From: Pseudeuparius sepicola
Taxonomy: Eukaryota > Arthropoda > Insecta > Coleoptera > Anthribidae
Direction: 5' to 3'
Length of the DNA: 64,000 nucleotides
Assembly: GCA_963920635.1 (NCBI GenBank)
Contig: OY987301.1
Span: 12,430,501 to 12,494,500, forward strand
Within the stretch, counting starts at the first letter, position 1, and each line of letters starts with the position of its first letter. A program made the position numbers and the translations under genes. Below, piece after piece: positions 45,701 through 58,464 of this stretch. Below the pieces are notes generated by a model. That model made no database searches. It worked only from the letters and a program-made list of their open reading frames with translations, and had not been told where the DNA came from.

Positions 45701-48700
45701 AAATGAAACCACGTTATCTTGGAGTCAAAATAAGGTCACTTCTTCATATATTTTTTTCTCCTATGGGCCATAGTTTTTTTCTACAGAGCGTATAAGTTTG
45801 GAGAAAAATACACATATTTCTTAGTATCTCTAGAAGTATAGGAGATATTTTCTTCAAACTTGGCGTGTCACATGAGCAGATGAGCGTTCAAACTTAAGGT
45901 TGACATGAAGCTTCTGAGGCCCCCCAGTTGCGGATATACAGGGTGTTAATTAGTTCAGAAAATATGAATACCCTGTATAATCGCATTTTTTAAATTTGTT
46001 TTGAGTGGTGAATAGAATGGTTAACAAAAAGTACCTCTTAGTATTTTTTCATATTCGCAGCCATTCTTTGAAAATAATTAAGAAACAGTTGAGAATATGA
46101 AAAAATACTAAGAGATACTTTTTGTTAACCATTGAATTTACCACTCAAAACCAATTTAAAAAATGCGATTATACAGGGTATTTATATTTTTCTGAACTAA
46201 TTAATTTTAATAACACCCTGTATCTCCGCAACTGGGGGGCCTCAGAAGCTTCATATCAACCTTAAATTTGACAGCTCATCTGCTCATGTGACATGCCAAG
46301 TTTGAAGAAAATATCTCGTATACTTCTAGAGATACTAAGAAATACGTGTATTTTTCTCTAAATTTCTACGCTCTGTATAAAAAAAAACTATGGCCCATAA
46401 GAGAAAAATATATGAAGAAGTGCCCTTATTTTGACTCCAAAAATACGTGGTTTCATTTTTGACCATCAGTTCAGTTACACCCTGTATATTGTTTTAATAG
46501 TGTTAATGATTTTTTTACCTTAATTTATTTTTGTGTTTTATTTTAAAACAGTTCTGTCATCTATTATTAGAGATAGAAAATCTGTGTGACTTGCCATGTG
46601 GACTTACTGTCTGTATTTTGGTTAATGAAGCTCTACTTTACTCTATAATTTCAGAAATGATAGATACCCTTGAATAGTCTGCTAATCAATTTTAAAATAC
46701 TAATCCTTCTTTTTATGAATGAATGTCCATAGTATTCTATGCTTTTTCAGGTAACGAAATGTTTAAAAATGGCGACTATGCTACGGCCGTGAAACACTAC
46801 ACCGAAGCCATTAAACGCAACCCAGACGACGCCAAACTATATAGCAACCGTGCCGCTTGTTATACCAAATTGGCCGCCTTCGATTTAGGTCTTAAAGATT
46901 GTGATAAGTGAGTAGAGGATTTTAATTTGTTTTGGACGACGACGTGAAACGCATTCGTGCTTTCTAGGTGTGTAGAACTCGATCCTAAGTTTATTAAGGG
47001 CTGGATTAGGAAAGGGCACATTCTCCAAGGTATGCAGCAACAGAATAAGGCCATTTCGGCTTTCCAGAAGGCACTCGAATTGGATCCTAACAATACAGAA
47101 GCTGTGCAGGGTAAGTTTTTCGCAGACAGAGCTAAAGGTTAGTGACCATTTAATGACGGCTATTAAGACAACGAGCCGTAATGAATAAGAATGTCTTAAC
47201 AGCCATGAAATGTGAGTTGCATATACTATTTTTTCTACGACCAGTCCTAATAATAAAAATGAGTGGTGGGTGCTTTAAATTTTCAATAAAATAAAAGTTG
47301 CCAATTTTACGGATAATATAGCTACTTACATTGCAAAATGCATAAGTGTGCTTTTTTGGACTAATAAGGGGGTTGTTTAAGACTCAATGTACAGCACGTG
47401 CGTGGTGATTCAACATTTTGACCTATAAAATGGCTTTTTTCGATCTGTAGCGAGCAACACGCATAATTTTAAACTTTTGGTCAATACAAATGTTAATCTA
47501 AGTAATTACTCACATTTTGAGACAAAAATTATTTAAAAATATTTATCACAATGGCCGTTATTACAATTTGTGCAAAAAACCTAATAACGGCCATTGTGAT
47601 AAATATTTTTAAATAATTTTCGTCTCTAAATGTGAGTAATTACTTAGATTAAAATTTGTATTGACCAAAAGTTTAAAATTATGTGTGTTGCTTGCTACAG
47701 ATCGAAAAAAGCCATTTTATGGGTCAAAATGTTGAATCACCACGTACGTGGTGCAGTAGATTGAGTCTTAAGGGCAGAAAGTAGTGATAATAAAAAAATA
47801 AAAAAAAAACGATGCATCATGTGGGGTTTAAACCATTGAACAACAGTTTATTAGACAAATGCTTGAACCTAACCGCTAAATTACTTTTTAACCAATTTTT
47901 TGTGAGAAATCATATATTTTAAGTAAATGGTATGCCAATCTAGATATTAACTGAATATAGCTGTGATGCTGCATTTCTATTGGTTGCAAATTGTGATGTT
48001 ACATTTCTATTGGTTATAAACTTGTATGGTAATGAAAAATCTGTATCATAATGAACCTCATTATAGTACAGATGGTATAAGCAGAGCATATAAAACAACT
48101 AGGCCTGAGACAAAATATCGATAAAATCGAAAGTATCGATACTCGATATTCAATTTCGATAAATCGAACTATCGATATTTTCGATCTTTTCGATTTTATC
48201 GATCTTTTCGCTATTATCGATCTTTTCGATTTTATCGATATTTTTGATTTTATCGATCTTTTCGATTTTATCGATCTTTTCGATTTTATCGATCTTTTCG
48301 ATTTTATCGATCTTTTCGATTTTATCGATCTTTTCGATTTTATCGATCTTTTCGATTTTATCGATCTTTCCAATTATATCTATCTTTTGAAATTGTTTGC
48401 AAAAATAAAGGAAATTGCTGCACTCATTGCGTCCAGACTGCGCCCGCAGCAAGCCGATCGATTTTTTTGTCTAGCTTCTTAAATAAAATTGATTATATCG
48501 ATTTTATCAATAAGATCAATTATATCGATAAGATCGATTTTATCGATAAGATCGATTTTATCAATATGATCGATTTTATCGATAAGATCGATTTATCGAT
48601 TTTATCGATATTTTTTCAGTATCGATTTCCGATACTGAAATTCGGAGATCGAACAGCCCTAAAAACAACCAGCAGTATAACTTACTCTTGAGAAATCATC

Positions 48701-49365
48701 CGCAAATTCGATGACCTTGAGCCATTATGGGGGAATAGAAGTCGGAGGTGTAGTCGGGAAAATCAATTCGGAAATACAGTGTAGTATTAGTAAACTATAT
48801 AGTGTGTGGTAAGCACAAGCAGCTTTTCCTCCTTCCTGGGATTGTTTATTTAAAGATACTAGCAAAAAGCACAATTTACAAAAAAGCACAATACACGGCA
48901 CTGTAATATCTCTCATACAGCCAAAAAAGAACTGCCCAATCGCCCCGACACTGCATCAATTTGACAGAATCTATTCCCACATGGCGGCTGCGCGAACAGA
49001 TGCGCAGAATTTTCCCGCCATGGGGACTGTTACTGCTGGCTGTTTTATATGCTCTGGTATAAGTTTGATAAAGCAATTATTAAAATATGGGAGTGAAAGA
49101 ACATGGATATTGACCCGTAATGGTATCTATAGGTTACCGTGCTTGTTCGATCGCCAACGCGAACCTAGACGGAGATCCGGAAAAGATCCGGCAAAGGGCC
49201 ATGGGCGATCCGGAAGTGCAGACCATCCTCCGTGACCCGGCCATGCGGATGATCCTCGAACAGATGCAGAACGACCCGAGGGCCCTTCAAGACCACCTGA
49301 AGAATCCCGATATAGCGCAGAAAATACAGAAGTTGCTCGAATCGGGGCTAATAGCAATTCGCTAG
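42777..49365 (+). CDS. Stip1: Stip1/Hop, Hsp70-Hsp90 organizing protein, 8 exons
   Basis: Cytosolic co-chaperone that bridges Hsp70 and Hsp90 to pass client proteins between them. Coding exons: 42777-42785, 42897-43101, 43155-43311, 43367-43563, 45014-45556, 46751-46907, 46968-47110, 49133-49365. All junctions are GT-AG and in frame, giving 547 residues, the usual length. Order: TPR1 (1-120), DP1 (about 125-185), a proline/glutamate-rich linker, TPR2A (228-345), TPR2B (370-475) and DP2 (480-547). Carboxylate-clamp residues are present: K8, N12, N43, K73 and R77 in TPR1; K233, N237, N268, K305 and R309 in TPR2A. The protein ends GLIAIR, as in other animals. Exon 1 encodes only MDQ. Introns 4, 5 and 7 (1450, 1194 and 2022 bp) hold most of the repeat DNA; the others are 53-111 bp. 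Intact and probably heat-inducible. Confidence 0.97.
43564..45013 (+). other. Stip1 intron 4 (1450 bp)
   Basis: Begins gtaagt and ends ttttttag. The split codon (A|TG) gives a methionine at residue 190, in the linker after DP1. It contains a probable CACAG hairpin relic near 44092-44123; no larger bounded element was recognised. Confidence 0.8.
44092..44123. repeat. Probable relic of a CACAG hairpin
   Basis: The block cctatacatatagcttcgca-tataggtctgtg matches the right arm and loop of the 34718-34748 hairpin, but the left arm is decayed. ggtaca occurs on both sides. It is weak evidence on its own. Confidence 0.35.
45675..46484. mobile_element. 810-bp palindromic element in Stip1 intron 5
   Basis: The ends are cagggtgtcac and the near-complement gttacaccctg, with TA on both sides. 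The arms pair along almost the whole length about a centre near 46080. A second inner CAGGGTGTTAATTAGTTCAG pair gives a palindrome within a palindrome. No coding capacity. Confidence 0.85.
47379..47771. mobile_element. 393-bp palindromic element in Stip1 intron 7
   Basis: Outer arms ttaagactcaa and its complement; near-perfect pairing continues to a centre near 47575, including tcacaatggccgttatta and its complement. No clear flanking duplication. Confidence 0.75.
48100..48661. mobile_element. hAT-like element filled with TCGAT repeats, nested
   Basis: The ends are taggcctg and the near-complement cagcccta. A perfect 8-bp duplication, aaaacaac, flanks it at 48092-48099 and 48662-48669, so it inserted into the MITE as a unit. 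Both halves consist largely of ATCGAT/TCGATTTT motifs in roughly inverted arrangement around a unique centre (about 48369-48478). Confidence 0.85.
48183..48368. repeat. 18-bp minisatellite, about ten units
   Basis: Regular tandem copies of tcgatcttttcgatttta. In translation this gives meaningless KIDKIEK-like frames on the minus strand. The right half (about 48480-48600) holds a looser gataagatcgattttatc array. Confidence 0.9.
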
Positions 49366-49536
49366 GACAGCTTTGATTTCTTTTAATTAATTAGCAATTA
49401 ATTTAAGGTGTTCCGGTCGCCAGCTGGTGTTATAAGATATAGCTACTTAATTTAACGATTTTTTCTCATTTTTATAATGTTTTAAAGTTCCACCAGGCCG
49501 ATCCGTAATGACAGTGATTGGATGCTATTATTTAGA

Positions 49537-49542
49537 AATAAA
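49537..49542 (+). terminator. Stip1 polyadenylation signal AATAAA
   Basis: The first canonical AATAAA after the stop, 172 bp downstream, followed within 15-25 bp by a GT-rich ttattgtggag stretch. It implies a ~195-nt 3' UTR. Confidence 0.65.
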
Positions 49543-49559
49543 CTACTGCCCTTATTGTG

Positions 49560-49874
49560 GAGTTTTATTTATTTACAATTTACACCAAACACTGAAATCA
49601 CAGAGGGAGATGAGGTAAGAATGTTTCTACAATAGGTCGAAAATATTCTACTCAAAGTACATGTTTTTCAGAAAACTTTAACTTTTGAAAGTAGTTTAAC
49701 CATTTTTGAAGGTAGATGTGATGAACACATGCCTACTTTATGATATATTTTTGAAAACTGTGAGAAGTGCAAAAGCGTCTTTGGATTTGGAAATAACACG
49801 CATTTCTCTTTATAAATTTAATCAGTAGTTATCCCTTAAAGTAAATCAAATGTAATAAATTTTTGTCTTTTGAA
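49560..49874. other. Short spacer after Stip1
   Basis: AT-rich, no feature seen. Confidence 0.45.
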
Positions 49875-51413
49875 CAGGGTGTCCCAAATTTAACGTTTTT
49901 GGAGGGTTTCTCATATTTTCCAAGGAGATAAATAATGGACTGGAAGATAGTGACAGATTTTTGGACGTAATTTTACTCAGTATGCCTTGCAAAGGGCATT
50001 ATGTGGCACATATTCTCACAATAATAAGGTATGAATCAGAGTCATCCTGGGTTCATCATATGGAAAAATCAGTTTTCATTTATTCAAAAAATATGCGTTT
50101 TGATATGATTTTATACAGGCTGCCATGTGTTTTATAATGAAGTTCAAAATAGAAAATTCCTCGGAAAACCATAGGCATACCATTAGGGTGGGTCCAAAGG
50201 GCTATTATTGTCACGTGATCTTGTATTTTAATAATTAATTTTTCCACGTTTCTGAACAGGCTGCCAATGAGAAGTATGCAAGTTCTTGTTATGAAACTGC
50301 TGAAGAAAAGATGGCATACCATTTGCGCATGTCCAAGTACACTTTACATCGAATAACTCGTTTAAATGATTAAATAACATTCAATTTAAACAGTACTTGG
50401 ACATGCGCGAAAGGTATGCCATCCCTTTTTCAGTATTTTCATAATAAGAACTTGCATACTTCTCATTGTTCAGAAACGTGGAAAAATTAATTATTAAAAT
50501 ACAAGATCACGTGGCAATAATAGCCCTTTGGACCCACCCTAACGGTATGCCTATGGTTTTCCAAGGAATTTTCTATTTTGAACTTCATTATAAAACACAT
50601 GGCAGCCTGTATAAAATCATATCAAAAACGCATATTTTTCGAATAATTGAAAACTCAGTTTTTCACATGAAGAACCCAGGATGACTCTCTGATTCATACC
50701 TTATTATTGTGAGAATATGTGCCACATAATGCCCTTTGCAAGGCATACTGAGTAAAATCACGTCCAAAAATCTGTCACTATCTCCTGGTCTAAAAGAGTA
50801 GCTAAGGTGAACCGTGTCCTCGATTTTCAAGAAAAGTTAAATGCCACAAAATGTATCCTGATATCCCAATTTGTTTCGCAGCTACAAAATGTCTTTCATT
50901 TTATTGACTTTTTTGTTGTAAATATTTTCGATTTCGGTACAAACATTTTTTATTTATTTTTTACGTAAAATTTATCGAGATGTTTTCTATGGCTAGCGGT
51001 TTTAACGAAACAAAATTCTGTGGTTCACATTTGAGACATTTGGGACTTTTTCTAACCCAAAAATATCTGCACCAATGAATTCTGCGTAAAAAAAAATAAA
51101 CAAAAAATGTTAGTACCTAAGTCGAAAATAATCACAAAAACAAAAAGTTATGGCACGTTTAAAAAACTTGAAAATTAAGCACAGTACACCCTAGCTACTT
51201 TTGTTTGTTTTTTCGGGAAAAATGAAAAAATCACGAACTTTGAAGAAAATGTGACATTTTGAGAAACATGCACTGTACCCCTAACAAGATATCGAGACGT
51301 GGTTTGTGACATTCAATTCAGCTAGCTCTAGACACCTTATCTAACTTTTGTCTTATCTCTTCAGGAAATAAATAGGAGAAACCCCCCAAAACCATCAAAT
51401 TTGGGACCCTCTG
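49875..51413. mobile_element. 1.5-kb foldback element, CAGGGTGTCCCAAATT ends
   Basis: The left end is cagggtgtcccaaatttaac. The right end (51345-51413) is its near-complement, with ggagggtttctcat in the arm. The core palindrome (about 49940-50785) has a centre near 50345 with nearly perfect ~400-bp arms. Extra unpaired sequence (50786-51345) separates the core from the right end. No transposase was recognised. Confidence 0.75.
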
Positions 51414-51518
51414 TACAAGGATAAAAAAAGCTATGTATGCAAAAACGGCAACGTGACTTGCGGTTCAAAAACAACTTATTTGTCGAAATATTGAATAGTT
51501 ATTAGAGAACATTGTTTC

Positions 51519-51560
51519 CACAAAAAATATACGCTACACGGATAGCGTATATTTTCTATA
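51519..51560. mobile_element. 42-bp hairpin, 8-bp duplication ATTGTTTC
   Basis: The arms are aaaatatacgcta and its complement. The left terminus is caca and the right is mutated to ctata. The flanks attgtttc lie at 51511-51518 and 51561-51568. Same family as 52637-52691. Confidence 0.75.
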
Positions 51561-51568
51561 ATTGTTTC

Positions 51569-52380
51569 CTTTGCAATCCTTTATCCATGTTTTAAACTTT
51601 TATTTTTAAATTGTGGAAAAATCCGATGAGCACAAACTTCTTATAGAAATTATTTTTGTTTGTTATTATTATTATATGAGTAATTTTGATGTTTTTATCT
51701 ACTATCGATCAACGTAAATAAATAAGATTTTTTTTGAAAAATGTCTGCTCTAAAATATGTATCTACATATAACAATATTTAGCAAAAGCATTTACACTAT
51801 GAGTTCCTTTAAAATAAAGGTAAAAATAATCTAAAGGAAATAATATATACATTTAAAGATTGGACAAACAGTTTATTTAGTCTATTATCTACTTTAATTG
51901 ACTTCTATGCTCCTATTTTCAAATATTATCTCCCGGAAACAACATATCAGAAGATAACGGAAGTGAAAGGGCAGAAATAAATAAGTCGGTTATTCATTAC
52001 ACATTTATATTTTTCAGATACTCTGCACTTTATATAAAACATTCAATAAAACAAATCATAAGTAAACTGAAAATATTGCAACTTACAACTTAAAAGCAAG
52101 ATAATGGCAACGTTAACATGAAATCACTAATCCAAGAGAAATTTTGGACACATGCTCTATTTCAAGTGAAGAGAAAAATCTTAAATCTTCATTATAATCT
52201 ACAAATCATAAAATATAAAATAAACATAAAACGAACTGCTTAAAATTACAAAATAAACATTTTCCTATGATCTAAGTGAAAACATGAATACAATATCCAC
52301 AAAAATATTTCAATCTTAGGGTATATGTATATATATATTATACCTACTATCATTGTACATTATGTTTGAGTAAATATAAT
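51569..52380. other. AT-rich spacer between converging genes
   Basis: No gene or bounded element was recognised beyond the hairpin just upstream. Confidence 0.45.
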
Positions 52381-54821
52381 TTTTATTTAACGCTATTTGT
52401 TTTCTAATGTTTCAATGTGTAGTCGCTACCAAAATATTTTACCACTTCTCAAATTACAACAAACGACTTTATAAAATAATTTTAAAACTTTCATTTCAAC
52501 AAAAAATAAATATAAATATGCTCTTAACGTAGGTATAATTGGTGTTTTCATCTTCATTTTTGTTTCAAAAAACTTTACGAATACCAAGGCACCAAAGCAT
52601 TTTATAAGTATGCACGCATTTGACAACAAGCAAAACCACAGAAAATATACGCTACGCGTATATTTTCGTAGCGTAGCGTATATTTTCTGTGAGCAAAACA
52701 TTACAACTTACAACAAACAATGCAATTTTAGTTTAAAATGTTTGAACACTTGCCTTCAGTCATTTTGGTTTTGAGGCACATTTCAGCGAATTGTTCTCAA
52801 ATTGGGGCTTGTAACAGGCACAGCAAGTAAGGCGCTTTTTTTAATTAATAATTGTCGCAAGAATTATAGAGCATTAGAGCACTTTGACATTTATTTTGCT
52901 AAGGGCACACTGTGACATTTCCACGGCGTCGCTACTTTTTTTATAAAAATCAATTTATTATGTTTCTTCGCAAATCTAAAGATGTAAAACCTATAATAAT
53001 AGGTAGCAATAAACTACTTCTGACATAAATTATTATTCTATTTGAAACAACTTTGTTTGGCATTTTTTCCAAAAAAATAAAAACACATTGAGTACCCTTA
53101 AATATTCTGTTTTGGCAATAGATAATAACATTTCTTGAATTTCTTCAACCATGAAGAAGCGGTAACATGCACTCGTCTAGCAACAAATCAGATACACCAT
53201 TAACTTATAGAGATCATCCTGTTTATGCTGTTGTTTTGTTTCAAATAGCACATCATTAATATTCCACACATTTCCTGTATAACTTTGAAACAGTTATAAG
53301 TTCATTTTCCCAAGATGGGATTTTTCGGATTCACATTGCACAACCTGTTCCCGATTTTTTCTCCAGACATGTTTGCATTTGAATTACACACACATGGTGG
53401 GGCAATCACTTATACATAATATATAGATGGTTATTATACCAAGCAATTTATGACACAAACCACACAACATAAATCAATTTCCGTTGAGAATTTTGAGCAG
53501 GAGTGAATTAATTACTGCAAGGATTTTTATATACATTTTTCTAGATTAAATTCTAACTCAATTGGAACAAATCTACAAATTTTCTATTTTATGAAAAATA
53601 TTTAGTTTTGTGAATAAAATTAAAAAATAATTTGGTAACATAATACCTTGCATAATATGATAAAAAAATAATAAACATGTAGCAATATATTTTAAAGTTC
53701 ATTGGCATCTTTTCTATAAGAAAATACGTAGGTAAAATTTGATTTATGAAACTTTTAATTATTTTTCAGTTTGTCCTTAAACAAACAACATATTTAGTGT
53801 GAACAATGTACTAGGTGGTAAATCAAATTTAGATAATAATATTCTAATCATTATAAAAATACAGTGGTGTTTAATGCGGAATATAAAAAGTGTGCTTATT
53901 TTTCTACAACCATTACTAATATTTTATGTCGTCACTTGAGACTGTAATATAGATAGTTTCACGCTTGCTAGGAATAAACAACTTTACACATGTAACTATA
54001 GAAGAATTTTAATTTAATATATATCATACCCAACAATTATGACTTCTTATATTGTTGAATGTCTTAAATATTTAACTACATAATCATGTGTTTTGCTTCT
54101 TCATAATGCACAATCACCACAAACAACATTTTGACATGAGACAGGATTATGTCTATTTTCTATTAATATTTCATATTAACACTGCGAAGCAACAAAATGG
54201 CATTTCAACAACACACAGTCAAGACTACAATCATTGAACACCCTGTATCTTGTAAATGAAAATAAGCTGCAAATTATAAAAAATGAAAGGAATTGTGAAA
54301 TCTCGATTTGTATGGCTTACAATTCCAAACATGATTTTTAAATTTGTTCTAGCTATAAAATAAAGTTATGGCTGGCCAAAATATAATAAAACATACTGTA
54401 CCTACTCCTTATTTAACATTTAAAAATTGTATATTGTAAAAACGAATATTCAAGAAAAACTTATATTCAGCAATGCTGTATAAGTTTAAAAACATGCTGG
54501 CAGAGAATTTTGTAAAAAAGACATTCAAGGAAAATTCAAGGATTATGTTGTAAAAACGAAATTAAAAAAAAAAACAAGTGGAATAATCCATTGTTATAAA
54601 TAAACTTTTAGATACTTGCACAAACCTCGATATCGAAAAATGGTCTAAACTAATGACTAAAATAAGAAACCAACAATCGGAAAACGTACAAAAAAAAATG
54701 AAAAATTCAACCGCTTACTTCGACTACAACAACGAATTAATTTAGTGAAACTTTTCTTACCATACAATTACCTCAAACTTCTGCGCAATTACACTGGAAA
54801 CGGGGGCCACCTCAACTCGTT
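52381..54821 (-). other. Probable Mad 3' UTR / 3' flank
   Basis: This 2.4-kb stretch follows the Mad stop codon. It is AT-rich and unusually free of recognisable transposons, apart from one 55-bp hairpin. Possible minus-strand AATAAA signals lie near 52889-52894, 52950-52957 and 52381-52386. A long 3' UTR is an inference. Confidence 0.35.
52637..52691. mobile_element. 55-bp CACAG hairpin, 8-bp duplication AGCAAAAC
   Basis: Perfect 21-bp arms (cacagaaaatatacgctacg plus one base) around a 13-bp loop. The exact flanks agcaaaac lie at 52629-52636 and 52692-52699. It falls in the probable Mad 3' UTR. Confidence 0.85.
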
Positions 54822-56334
<1,513 letters not shown>

Positions 56335-56420
56335 TGTGAAGTAGAATTCTTTATTATTTTATCGTGAGGAATAAATAAAACCAGAAGAGCCGGCCGTTGA
56401 TAGCGGACTAGCGCGCGTTG

Positions 56421-56427
56421 CTTTATA
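56421..56427 (-). promoter_or_regulatory. Possible TATA box for Mad
   Basis: On the minus strand TATAAAG lies ~90 bp upstream of the 56334 ATG, in a GC-rich patch with gcgcgc. A start site about 30 bp on, near 56395, would give a ~60-nt leader. It has not been tested. Confidence 0.4.
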
Positions 56428-56569
56428 ACGGGGCTATTTATCGAGAGCGAGTCAAGCTTTTTTCTACACCAACAAAAATAAAGCAGACATAACTGGAGTG
56501 CATTTGATGGCTGAGTAGCCTATTTGGAGCGCTCCTAGGGGTACGTGGGTGTTGTAACCAACCGCTTAC

Positions 56570-56770
56570 CTTGTTTAGAAGGAAAATAATTGAGTGGTGG
56601 CACTGATGGTTCCGATTTTACCATAAAATTAATGAAATAAAGGCGAAAGTCAACGCATAAACGACCTTACAACGCCAGATCGAGAGTGTAGCAGTTTGAC
56701 GTTTCTGAGAGGCGGCGCTGGCGCTGATAACGACACTTGCGATTGGCGCGCGATTTAAAAATCGCTTTTA
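56570..56770 (-). other. Possible alternative non-coding first exon of Mad
   Basis: On the minus strand AACAAG|GTAAGC is a strong donor at 56570/56569. It is preceded by a CpG-rich block (56670-56760: gcggcgctggcgctg, attggcgcgcg). Splicing to the acceptor at 56206 would bypass exon 1 and use the MDTDEG start, giving a shorter isoform. This is inference from splice signals alone. Confidence 0.3.
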
Positions 56771-57190
56771 GAGGATATTGGCTGTTCTGAAAGTACCTAG
56801 GATGTATAATTAGAGAACAATGTTCTCTGGTATAATAGTATATTATATTTTCGTTTTCGAAAGTCAACAAAGTTAGTACGCACTCAGGTGAAGAAATATC
56901 TCTGGCAAGGTGCAGGTAAAATTATGCCCATTATTCCTTTGCTTAATGATATAATATACAGGGATAGACAAGAATACAGGTCATTACACACTGAATAATA
57001 TGCCATATACAGTGTGTCTCCCGTTTAGTATTCGGAGGGGGAAAACTTTTTTAATGGGCTTGTTCCAACTTCCAACAGCAGGTCTCGAATTAGGTACATT
57101 CCTGCATTCTGATTCGCTAGAACTGGTTCATAGCTAGGTGTTGAAAGTTGGAACAAAGCTACCATTTCGGAATATTACTCCATCTTTTAC
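56771..57190. other. Spacer with transposon-end fragments
   Basis: A cagtgtgtctcccgtttagt end lies at about 57009-57028. A ttgttccaactt/aagttggaacaa foldback lies at about 57060-57165, related to 7926-8030. Confidence 0.45.
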
Positions 57191-57647
57191 CGTTGACTGA
57201 CGTATTATTAAGACTTCTCACGGCTATAGTTTCATGTCCTGGAAAGTAGATGGCGCCTATGGTCAACAATGTATTTTGCATTGTATTTTGTCTCTGGGAA
57301 GCGCATGGTGAGCCAGAGAACTGTCAAACATGACAGCGGTGAGCAGTCATGAGCCGAATTCGAGCGGATAACCGATTTTAACCAGGTTATAAAAAGTTAG
57401 GTTAGATCATTGATTAAGGTACGAATTCCTTATTCAATGGTTAGATTATAAGAAATTGAACATTAAAATAATTTTTGATGATAATAGAAAAATCTGGTGT
57501 GTTCACAGTGCCTTAAAACCATAATATATAATCTGGCCCTTAATCAAATGAATAAATTTGTAAAATTTAGTCAAAATTTAAATTTTATAACCTCGTTCTA
57601 CCTGGTCATCCGCTCAAATTCGGCTTTTATTAATACGTCAGTCAACG
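57191..57647. mobile_element. CGTTGACTGA-family element with nested palindrome
   Basis: Ends cgttgactgacgtattatta and its complement. The left part matches 24270-24437. A ~280-bp foldback with gccgaattcgagcggat arms (57349-57628) interrupts it. That foldback contains an inner hairpin, ccttattcaatggtt/cattgattaagg, also found near 17390-17430. Confidence 0.7.
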
Positions 57648-58217
57648 CTTTTACCTTCCTAACTTTTTTCTTTCTTTATCGATTTTAATTTTAATAGTTC
57701 TTGGTTCATTACACTTCCGTTGTTCGTGGCAGAATTTTTATATGTTTTGTGCTACTTATGTGGTTTTTGACAGATCTGTTCTGTGTTGATGTTGATGGTT
57801 GATGTTGAATGCAGATTTGATGATCCCAGCTGACGCAGCTCTTTGGTTATTAGTTCGAAAGCCGCTTCTTTTGATTTTCCAACCATTTTCAAAATGCAAA
57901 TCCAGGGCCGGCTACGATTTTTTATACCCCTGATTTTCACGAAAACCCTTTAGCGACTTTTTATTTAAAATCTGATATCACAGTATTCAATCAACGGTAT
58001 TAATCAGTTCACCCCAGATACCAAATTTAAACAAAAAAATATATAGCGAGTTCCATTCTACATGGTGTCAAAGTTGAGCAAAATAGGAATTAGGTATCTG
58101 GCAAGTCAAGTCTGCCATGGAATCCCCTCAAAACAATTGAGTGGTCAACAGAACCACTCAATGTGTTGGTGTCTAAAGATCCAATACCACAATCCACAAT
58201 ATGAAAAATGAAAATGT
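57648..58217. other. Spacer with dispersed repeat fragment
   Basis: About 57850-57960 is an inverted piece of the 8213-8412 repeat. No gene. Confidence 0.45.
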
Positions 58218-58224
58218 CCAATAT

Positions 58225-58249
58225 CACAAACCTATATAATAGGTCTGTG
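58225..58249. mobile_element. 25-bp CACAG-type hairpin, 7-bp near-duplication
   Basis: The arms are cacaaaccta and taggtctgtg (one mismatch). The flanks ccaatat (58218-58224) and ctaatat (58250-58256) match at 6 of 7 bases. It is the smallest member of the family seen at 34718-34748. Confidence 0.65.
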
Positions 58250-58266
58250 CTAATATGGAAATGTCC

Positions 58267-58454
58267 AGTGGCGTAACCAGAATGTAAAGTAGGGGGGGGG
58301 CTAATTATTTAAAAAAATTCTTCGGTAATATTTACGGCAAAACTATTATTGTTTAAAAAAAATTATTTAAAAATAAATACCACGCGGCAGATCCTTGGGG
58401 GGGGAGGGGAAGGGGCTAAAGCCCCCAAACCCCCCCCCCCCTGGTTACGCCACT
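58267..58454. mobile_element. 188-bp MITE with exact 10-bp target duplication
   Basis: The ends are agtggcgtaaccag and its complement, next to long G and C runs. The exact flanks ggaaatgtcc lie at 58257-58266 and 58455-58464. A 10-bp duplication suggests a Mutator-like or unclassified mechanism. Confidence 0.85.
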
Positions 58455-58464
58455 GGAAATGTCC

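Larger units (their letters stand above)
48082..49056. mobile_element. hAT-like MITE, CAGAGC family, copy C in Stip1 intron 7
   Basis: Starts cagagcatataaaacaac and ends gctctg. gtataag lies directly on both sides (48075-48081 and 49057-49063). Interrupted at 48100-48661 by another element. The right end lies only ~75 bp from the last Stip1 exon. Confidence 0.85.

Noticed and set aside
48183..48368. CRISPR-like array
   Set aside because: Units are directly adjacent with no unique spacers, in an animal intron. It is a simple minisatellite.
48150..48452. Open frames encoding KIDKIEK and RSIKSK repeats
   Set aside because: They are readings of the 18-bp TCGAT minisatellite in a hAT-like element, open in more than one frame; not a protein gene.
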